Source: Cladorrhinum sp. PSN259 (taxonomy: Eukaryota > Ascomycota > Sordariomycetes > Sordariales > Podosporaceae). Taken from it: a stretch of DNA of 64,000 nucleotides. Positions 56,091 through 64,000 of the stretch are shown one piece after another (position 1 is the stretch's first letter; the number at the start of each line of letters is the position of its first letter). The stretch covers positions 117,462 to 181,461 of the forward strand of contig MU867128.1 of NCBI GenBank assembly GCA_033725935.1, in the 5' to 3' direction. Made by a program: the position numbers and the translations under genes. Below the pieces are notes generated by a model. The model was not told the DNA's origin. It did no database searches and saw nothing but the letters and a program-made list of their open reading frames with translations.

Positions 56091-56578
56091 TGTTACAACC
56101 TGCACCGGGTAGGGTTCAGACTGTAAGGCAGTACGCCTGGGGTAATATAACAGGGAAATCGAAGGATATAGGACGCTCTCAGACGGGGTCAATTATTGTT
56201 AACTAACAGGTAGCTCTATAAAATATCGCTTATAAATATTATAGATAATGAACGATTATAATTGCTTGCGTGAGGAACCAAGTCCTCACGATGAGAAGTG
56301 CCCAGCACTCCTCCTACTTATAGTAAAGCTATCTATATATATTCCCTTGGTATATTGTACCTTGCTCGCTCTACTCGCTCTATAGATCCGCGATCATAGC
56401 GAGCAAGCTTCTTGCTCGCCGTGCTCGCTGGGCTTGGCAGCGATTAGAGCAGGCATATCTTAATTAGTTATATCGGGACTTTATAGGTCTTTATATCCCT
56501 GGCCCAACGATTGGTCATGGTCCCATAATACCTTGCATAATGGTCCGTGTGCGGGGGATTTACGCGCGAGGCGTAATA
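56091..56578 (-). repeat. 3' LTR of younger Gypsy element
   Basis: 488 bp, TGTTACAACC...GCGTAATA on the plus strand (terminal CA mutated to TA). Preceded on the minus strand by a purine tract. Confidence 0.9.
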
Positions 56579-56596
56579 CGTTTCCCCTCCTCTATA
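56579..56596 (-). other. Gypsy polypurine tract
   Basis: Minus strand reads TATAGAGGAGGGGAAACG directly before the LTR, which fixes this LTR as the 3' LTR of a minus-strand element. The same tract is at 63660-63677 beside the older LTR. Confidence 0.75.
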
Positions 56597-56675
56597 GTCT
56601 TCGCCTCGAAGACTTTCTGACGCTAGGAAATTTGTCGTTATGACTATGAGTTCTCCCTTTTATCTATTCCTTAAA

Positions 56676-57357
56676 ATATCCGCTAATAGGGTATAGAAGA
56701 AACCTTAATAGAAGAAGAAATCGCAATAGCGGTCTTCTAAAGAACGTCGCTTTAATAACGCTGAATTTGCCGACGAATTTGGTTTCGTTATGCTTATAAA
56801 TTATTCGCGTTATCTATATTTGCAGTTATCCGATTACAAGGTTTCTGATCGAAGCTCGTTTTGCCAGAATTACCTTTTAGCGGGTCGGGACTCTGCTTAT
56901 AATATTCTAGGTGATCTTTCTTAAGTGCTCCGGGGTATTTTGGAAGAAAAACGTCGCCTTGATCGTAAGCGCGAGGCTATAGTGTCAGTTCTGAAGGAAG
57001 CGACTGTAAAGATTGCACGGTTAGAGGAATAATTTCGTGCTTTAAAGGGAAAGGCCTATAAAGCTTTTCTTCGGGAGTCTACTCTTTTACGGGAAGAGGA
57101 GACGGAAGAATAGGTGGCTCCTTTCGCCACTACTCCGGGATCGGAGTTCCTAGTCTTAATGGGCGATCTTTTCTAGTTGTCTTTTGGGGACGTTGGTAAC
57201 CCTGACTGGCTTATATCCTCAGGGGTTGATTGGTCGAACCTGGATCTAAATTTTGCATCCTAGGTCGATCTGGGTTCTGTCGGTAGAATTGCTAGAGCTT
57301 TTCCGAGCAGTCTAAAAGATCGAGAGGTTCTTACGAGTTAGATTCTGGTCCGTAATT
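56676..57357 (+). pseudogene. Opposite-strand accessory frame of the Gypsy element, coiled-coil-like
   Basis: Plus-strand frame of about 225 codons between integrase and 3' LTR. It starts at ATA (ATG in the second copy) followed by Ser-Ala-Asn, and is broken only by TAA/TAG at positions where Gln fits, e.g. EE*FRALKG, EE*VAPFATT, LF*LSFGD. The N-terminus is Lys-rich. The middle is a heptad-like helix (EEKRRLDRKREAIVSVLKEA through RESTLLREEE). The C-terminal part is acidic and Trp-containing (NPDWLISSGVDWSNLDL). It overlaps the antisense end of the chromodomain for ~100 bp. No family recognised. Coding status is inferred from the restriction of stops to Gln codons. Confidence 0.6.
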
Positions 57358-60300
57358 AAGCTATTTAATAAGATATTAAAGTTCGTTATTACTGATTCGG
57401 GAATCTAGGATATCTTCGACGTCGAATTCTTCTTCGTCGTTTATTACCTCGAGCTGTATCTCGAGTTTAGCTTTTCTTAGTACGGGTTTAAGTAGGGAAA
57501 TATAGAATACTTTAGTTCGTACTTTTATAGAATCGGGTAGGATTAGTTCATAATTTAATATCGAAACTTTCTTTTTAATTTTAAATAGTCCGATTTTCTT
57601 AAAGTCGAGTTTTCTGCTTAGTCGTTTTATATGGAGGTTGCGTATGAGAAGAAACACTTTATCTCCTTCCTCGAAGGGAGGTCCCTCGACCTTATACTTA
57701 TCGTAATAAGTGCGCATTCGTTCCCGGACAAATTCGAGTATTTTTTTCAGCATATCGTGCATTTCTTGCAACCGTCCTGCACGTACCGTTACTCTAGGTA
57801 TATCAGCTGCTAGTCCCTGACGTAATTTTAGCTAATATCCGTAATTAGCGAAAAATAGTGATATATTTATTGACTTTATGCTGCTAGAGTTATATGCTAA
57901 TTATGCTATTGGTAATAGGTTAATTTAGTTATTTTGTTCGAAATTAATGTAATACCGAAGGTATTGTTTAATAACCTGGTTAAGTCGTTCGGTTTATCTA
58001 TTAGTCTGGGGGTAAAACGCGGTCGAGAGCTTGGATTTAACGTCTAGTCGTTTTATTAGGGCTTGCTAAAACTTAGATATGAATAATTTGTCTCTATCCG
58101 AGGTAATGTTATCTGGTAACCTGTGCTGGCTTACGATGTTCCGTTCGAAGTGGTAGGCTAGTTGTTCTGCCGTAGTGGTTTCTCTAAAGGGTATAAAGTA
58201 GGCTTACTTGGTAAGTCTATTAACTACTACCTAGATAGAGTTATATTTGACGTCTGTTCTATCTGGTACCGTTAAGTCGGGGAGCTTAGTGATAAAGTCT
58301 ATCGATATGGATCCCTATGCTCGTTCTGCGGTAGGGAGAGGTTCGAGTAGCCTATACGGCTTGTGTCTTGCCGCCTTATTCTTGATGCACATTTCGCATT
58401 CTTTAACCATTTCTTCCATTACCTTCTTCATCCTTAGGAACGCGTAATGTTATTATATGCGTTCGAGCGTCTTCTTAATACCTAGGTATCCTTTAAGTTT
58501 GTTTTCGTATAATTTAGTAATATACGCTTATCTTTTGTCCATTAGTACGTATGCTTTATTAAGGTACTATACTAGGTCGTTATCCTCGGGTCCTACCCGT
58601 AACTCCAGTTCTTCTATTTTATCCTCGTCGACGTTTCGTCGTTTGGCCTGAAATTCGTAATCTTCCTATTCTATATGGTAGGTTTTAGCGCAGTCTTTTT
58701 AGATCTAAATCGCATATTTTAAGGTTCCGTCTTTTTCCTTAAAAAGTAATACTACGTCGTACTTCTTATTACCCTTATAGTCGGGTCTTTTATTAAGCGT
58801 ATTTACTTTAGCATTTTCCTTTCCTTTAATATAATGGATACGGAAGTTAAAGGGGGCTAGGAATTCTGCCTATCGTACTTATTTAAGACTTAGTTCCTTA
58901 ATAATAAAGTATTTTAAGTTCCGGTAATCTATAAAAACATCCACTAGTTCCTTAGTCCTACTGAGATAAGGTCTCTATTTATCGAAAGCTTCGATAACGG
59001 CTATAAGCTCCTTATTATAGATTAGGTAATTAAGTACTGGTCCAGAGATTTTCTTCGAAACGAATCCCACGGGATATCGCCCGTCGTCGAAGTATTAGTA
59101 AAGCTCTGCTCCGATAGTAAAGTCTGATGCATCCGTCTCGACTTAGAAAGGTCTGCTAAAATCTAGCATCCGTAATATTGGCTCGCTATTAATAGCTTCT
59201 TTAAGTTAGTCGAAGGCGTCTTATTATTCTTATTTCCATTTAAATAGATATCCTTCGCCAGTAAGCTTATATAAGGGTTTAGCAGTCTTACCGAATCCTT
59301 TAATAAAGGATCTGTAAAAGTTAATAAATCTAATAAATATCTTAACTTCTTTCTAATTTATTGGTGCCGGCCAGTCCTTAACTGCCGCAATCTTGGCTGG
59401 TTCCATTCGGATTTTTCCCGGAAAGATCTCGAATCTAAGAAAGATTATTTTCTGCACGTGGAATTCGCTCTTGCGTAGATTTACTAATAATCCCGTATCT
59501 TATAGCGTCTATAAAATCTATCGCACGTATTCCTAATACTCCTTAAGCGTCTTAGAATAAATTAAGATATCGTCCAAGTATATAAAGGCAAATCGATCTA
59601 AATAAGGGCGTAAGGTATAGTCAATCATGCTTTAGAATATTACCGGGGCGTTAGTAAGTCTAAAAGGTATAACCTGGTATTTAAAGTACCCGTAGCGAGT
59701 CCTAAAAGCTATTTTCTATTCGTCCCCCTCCTTAATCCGGATATAACTAAAGGCCATCGGAAGATTAAGACGATTAAACTATTAGGCGCTAGCTAATCTA
59801 TCCTTTATCTCCCTAATAAACGGCAACGGATACCTATTCTTAATTATTTCCTTATTCAGTTATCGATAATTAATCATAAGCCTTAAGTCTATTATCCCTT
59901 TCTTAAGTATAAATAAAATAGGATAGGCCGCTTTATTTTGTAACTTCCGGATAAACCCTTTTAGTAAATTCTCCTTAATATATTCTTATAAGGCCTGGTC
60001 CTATCGTAATTTTAAGTAATATACTTTATAATATCGTAACTTAGCTCCTTCCTTTAGTCGAATTTCGTAATCGAAAAAGGTTCTTGCGGGGAGCTCGTTC
60101 TTTATTTTATATCTGAAGACGGTAAAACTATAATATTCCCTCGGAATATTACTAAGGTCTTCTTTTTCCTTAAGAAATTCGTATCCCGGGTCATTACTCG
60201 GGTTATTCTTTAGCTTCTTTAGTCTAATATATATCACCTATTATTCTAGTTCTTTAGGGTATAAAGGTCCCTTCTTAAATCTTCCTCTATTAATTAATAT

Positions 60301-62740
60301 TAGCTCGTCGTGGTTTATATATCTTATTTACTCGTAAGGGATCTTTTATCCCTCTAGGCACCTGGGAGCCCTATCCAGTTCTACTCTATTCACCCGTTTG
60401 GTATTAAGCCTGGAGTTAAGATAGCTATTTTCCTAATCGATATCCGGATTATATTTCTTTAATTACGGATATCCTAAAATTATATCGTATTTAGGACCTA
60501 TCGGTAAGATATTAAATTTCACTTCTTATAGGTCATTATCCACTATAATTAAGAGTGTCGTTTTCCGTAAACTGATTCTATTATTATAACTGGCCGTTTG
60601 CCCTTCGTAAGTCCTTATTCGATAAGGTTATTTCTTCTTAACCTACGGTATCCTTATTTTATTTATAAACGAAGGATTAATAATATTAATCGTGCTCCCT
60701 AAGTCGATTACTGTAATAGCTCGGTACTCCTTTCCTTTAGAGTCTGTCTATCGTACTTCTATAGTTAAGGCGTTTTCGTTACTTAGTACTGTAGCTCTAG
60801 CGACTGTTTCGTAATGCGCTATAGAGGTCTTTTTATTAGATCCGGCTCGTAGCCTCCTAATGCGAGTTATAATCCGTCGGTATGGAATTAGTCTGATTTA
60901 TTTAGGCTTAGGGAAGCCCGTTAGCCGTTTCCCGATCGTGGCGCTATAATAAGGTTGGAGTTTTATCGTATTCTCCGCCTGTGCCATTCTCTAGCTTTTT
61001 CTCTCTTATACCGGACGCATTATACGTATAGGCAATCCTTATAATCAGGTTCGTCCTTATCCTAATATTCTATAGGTACCTGGCTTTCTATATAGAGAAT
61101 GTTTACGCGTTCTATTAATGTCCTAAAATTCCATTTATTATCTGATCCTGCTTTGTGGACCTTAAGAATGGGTTCGTTATTTAGGCGTGCGGGAAAGAAT
61201 TCGTAAAAAACCTTATATCTATAGTAATAAATACAGTTATCGTAAATATAGTCGAATTAGGCGACGCGTAAGTGTAGGATATAAGTGGGTAAGGCGAGGG
61301 GTATATTATCGGATCGTCCTCCCTTTTCTCGGATGACTACTGTCTTTCGGATATCCTTTACGACTTTCCTAATTACCGTAAAGCTTTCTGCTATATTTTC
61401 TAAGGTAACTTACCAGCCTATATCTCTGCTTATATTTAGTTTTAAGGGGTAGTCGATCGTTCTCTCGGGTTCCGAGTTTTCGCTATTATTAGGTAGAGGT
61501 AATATATATTATTCTAGCTCGCTAGTATATTCTTCTTCGTTAAAGCCGTCGTAAGTAGGTGCGAGGGTATCGTCGTTGCTATCTTACTAAGCTATCCTAA
61601 TAATGCAATTATCCTCGGTATATTATATACGCTTTTATTCAGGCATTGGTTTAAACTTCCTAAGGGCACGATAATCTCGTATATAGTGACCTAATTTATT
61701 ATAATTAAAGCATTTAACCTTAGACTTATCCTTAGGCTTATCGCTATACTTACGCTAGTTATTATATTATACTGCGCTAATGTCTATAGGTCCTGGATAA
61801 GTTCTAGTCGAAGTACTTTTATACTGGTACTTCTTAAGGGTATTGGCCTTAAGGAAGCGGGGGTCTCTATAAACGCCTTTATCCTCTATTATTCTCTCGA
61901 AAATATAATTATTAATAATAATGGCTTTATTAATATAATCGTTAAGTAATAGAGCGTATCGGTCTTCCTTAATAAGTTCGTCCTTAACCTTAGGTTTTAG
62001 TCCCTTATAGAACCTGTTTTTTAGGGCTGCTTTTGCCTAATTTACTTTAAAGGTATCGCGATAGAATAATATCGCGTATATTGCAGCTAATACCGTCTAT
62101 ACTAATCGTTTTAAGCGATTTTCGGCGGCCTTTTCCTTATCGGGCTCGCTATATATTTTCTTAATTTCTTCCTCAAACTTACTTAACCCTTCCTTAAAGA
62201 TTTATTAGGTAAGGGTCTCCCTCTTATCTTCGGCGTAATCGAAATAGTTCTTAAGGATCCTATCGAACTATTATTTAAGGTCTTTTCTGAGGTAACTGGT
62301 AGCGTAAAGGAATTAAGACTCGGGGTCTTTGATATTATAGAGTCGGAGGTTAGTTTTAACGTGCGAGATTTAGGACGGGAGTTTTTATTTATTGCCGCTA
62401 AAAATAAGAGGTTTGCCGACCTTAGCTGCGATCTTAGGAACGTTATCGGTCTTATTGGCACGCTTGCTCGCGACGGCGGTTTAAAGACGTATGATTTCTT
62501 CCTTAAGTTCCTTGAGTTCGTCCTTTGCTATTAGGGCTTTTTCTATACCGAGGAATTTCCGTCTAATAGTATTGATTTTCTCCTTAAGGTTTAGTTTCGG
62601 AACTTTTTCTTTATCGGACTCGTTATCGCTAGGTAGAGTAATATCCGGAAGTTAGGCTTTTCCCTTCTCGACGTTCGGGTTAACGGTAAAGGGGTTAGCG
62701 GAAGTAAAAGCTATATTAAGGGTTATTCGTGGTATCTGAG
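57250..62740 (-). pseudogene. Gypsy gag-pol remnant with chromodomain
   Basis: Minus-strand polyprotein with many stops. Gag: KVGKPLIFSGNK and KTNLRLYNIKDPES near 62.4 kb; zinc knuckle C-F-N-Y-N-K-L-G-H-Y at 61712-61659 with two Cys turned to Tyr. Protease: VIDLGSTINIINPSF near 60.7 kb. RT: NELPARTFFDYEIRLKEGAK near 60.1 kb, AFRTRYGYFKYQVIPFRLTN, and an intact YLDD at 59580-59569. Integrase core: VVVNRLTK (first Asp changed to Asn), SDRDKLFISKF, LSTAFYPQTNR*TERLNQ at ~58230-57960. Chromodomain: EFDVEDILDSRISNNEL*YLIK and EPLDLLDC to ~57250. Its C-terminal end overlaps the plus-strand accessory frame. Confidence 0.9.
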
Positions 62741-62773
62741 CATAACGTTTAATCTTAAATAACGTAAATAACG

Positions 62774-63261
62774 TATTATAACCTGCACCGGGTAAGGTTC
62801 AGACTGTAAGGTAGTACGCTTAGGGTAATATGACAGGGAAATCGAAGGATATAGGACGCTCTTAGACAGGGTTAATTATTATTAACTAATAGGTAGCTTT
62901 ATAAAATATTGCTTATAAGTATTATAGATAATGAACGATTATAATTGCTTGCGTAAGGAACTAAGTCCTTACGATAAGAAGTGCCTAGCACTCCTCCTAC
63001 TTATAATGAAGCTATCTACATATATTCCCTTAGTATATTATACCTTGCTCGCTCTGCTCACTCTATAGATCCGCGATCATAGCAAGCAAGCTTCTTACTC
63101 GCCGTACTCGCTAGGCTTAGCAGCGATCAGAGCAGGCACATCTTGATTAATTGCATTAGGACTTCATAGGTCTTCACATCCCTGGCCCAACGATTAGTCA
63201 TAGTCCCATAATGCCCTGCATAGTGGTCCGTATGCGGGGGATTTACGCGCGAGGCGTAACA
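62774..63261 (-). repeat. 5' LTR of younger Gypsy element
   Basis: 488 bp, TATTATAACC...GCGTAACA on the plus strand. The same length as its partner. The gag region begins within ~30-40 bp of its inner edge; no clear tRNA primer site is seen there. Confidence 0.9.
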
Positions 63262-63659
63262 GGGGTCAATCACTGTCAACTAATAGGTAGCTTTATAAAG
63301 TATCGCTTATAAGTATTATAGATAATGAACGATTATATTGCTTGCGTAAGGAACTAAGTCCTCACGATAGGAAGTGCCTAGCACTTCCCCTATTTATAGT
63401 GAAGCTATCTATATATATTCTCTAAGTATTTCGTACCTTACTCTATCTGCTCTATAGTCTTGGCACAGATTATATAGAGCAACTCTTAGTGCTCTATCTA
63501 CTCTATGGTCTTAGCACAGATCACACAGAACAACTCTCTAATTGGTTTTTCCGGGACTTATAGGTCTTTATATCCCTGGCCCAATAATTGGCTATAGTCT
63601 ATACGATACTTTATATTACAGTCCGTATACGGGGGAAGACTTATACGCGAGGTATAATA
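63262..63659 (-). mobile_element. Older Gypsy LTR, right fragment
   Basis: Rest of the older LTR, beginning with the duplicated ggggt and ending in GGTATAATA. It has an internal partial duplication of the GCTCTATCTGCTCTATAG-type segment (63443-63535). It is followed by the same polypurine tract and accessory frame as in the younger element. Confidence 0.88.
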
Positions 63660-63756
63660 CGTTTCCCCTCCTCTATAGTCTTCGTCCCAAAGACTTTCTA
63701 ACGCTAAGAAATTTATCGTTATAACTATAAGTTCCTCCTTTTATCTAATCCTCGAA

Positions 63757-64000
63757 ATGTCCGCTAATAAGGTACAGAAGAAATCTAAAGGGAAATCGTA
63801 ATTGCGGTCTTCTACCGAACGACATTATTCTTTATACGAATATACTAATATCTTTAATCTCGCCATACCTATCGATTATTCTCGACTCAATTCCGTCCGC
63901 GGGAAAGGAGAGAATGCGATTTATGAACTTGCCGACAAAACGTACGAAAATACCATCATTCAATCGAGCTTAAAAAGCTCTATCCCTCGACGACGGCTTC
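63757..64000 (+). pseudogene. Second copy of the Gypsy accessory frame, 3' end beyond window
   Basis: ATG at 63757 opens MSANKVQKKSKGKS, then TAA where the other copy has a Gln position, then LRSSTERHYSLYEYTNIFN and further open sequence to the window edge. The first ~25 codons align with the copy at 56676; downstream the two diverge strongly while both stay open apart from Gln-type stops. Confidence 0.55.

Larger units (their letters stand above)
56091..63261 (-). mobile_element. Complete, RIP-mutated Gypsy element nested in an older LTR
   Basis: A 7,171-bp element with two 488-bp LTRs and a perfect 5-bp target duplication, ggggt. Coding order on the minus strand: gag with zinc knuckle, protease, RT, RNase H, integrase, chromodomain; then an extra reading frame on the opposite strand; then a polypurine tract and the 3' LTR. 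The two LTRs differ almost only by C/T and G/A transitions. Most stops in the genes are TAA/TAG at expected Gln positions. Inactive copy. Confidence 0.9.

Noticed and set aside
62730..62741. TGGTATCTGAGC, similar to an initiator-tRNA primer binding site
   Set aside because: Lies on the plus strand, opposite to the element, and is not at an LTR edge. More likely part of the gag region.

Overview
The window looks like a piece of a filamentous ascomycete (Pezizomycotina) genome. Most multi-exon genes carry short GT-AG introns of 51-89 bp. The gene set includes a HET-domain gene, a Zn2Cys6 regulator, a caleosin and an NADP-mannitol dehydrogenase. The right end holds LTR retrotransposons whose reading frames are broken mostly at former Gln codons, the C-to-T pattern of repeat-induced point mutation (RIP). 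I cannot name the species. The window starts at a gap (N at 1-8) and has a second, badly closed gap at 41455-41464.

1-31 kb: a huge acidic protein on the minus strand runs off the left edge (9-5142). It is followed by a mannitol dehydrogenase, an unrecognised ~700-aa protein, a caleosin, a FAD monooxygenase, a GNAT acetyltransferase, a Zn2Cys6 regulator, a secreted S10 carboxypeptidase and a secreted GH2 exo-glucosaminidase-like enzyme. Next comes an odd MYND-finger/RNase H reading frame with a third domain in a shifted frame, then a P450. Four intron-containing tRNA genes (Glu-CTC, Lys-CTT, Leu-AAG, Thr-CGT) lie between them.

31-52 kb: a HET protein, a maltose-type O-acetyltransferase, an ADP-ribosylglycohydrolase frame with an in-frame TAG, a rhodopsin-domain (Pth11-like) membrane protein, and an artefactual poly-G/N gap. 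These are followed by a second GNAT, an M20 amidohydrolase facing a CmcJ/AsaB-type oxidoreductase, a 2OG-Fe(II) oxygenase, an unrecognised 251-aa protein and an MDR alcohol dehydrogenase. No polyketide, peptide or terpene synthase is present, so no biosynthetic cluster is claimed.

52.7-64 kb: a nested retrotransposon block. (a) A solo LTR (52984-53427) has a perfect 5-bp target duplication, caagc. (b) A 5'-truncated Copia element on the minus strand (LTR, polypurine tract, RNase H, RT) is cut at 55991 by (c) an older Gypsy element. The LTR of that older element is split by (d) a complete younger Gypsy element (56091-63261, two 488-bp LTRs, target duplication ggggt). The Gypsy elements carry, between integrase and 3' LTR, an extra reading frame on the opposite strand for a coiled-coil-like protein. 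Two divergent copies of this frame are visible. It is the best candidate here for something undescribed.
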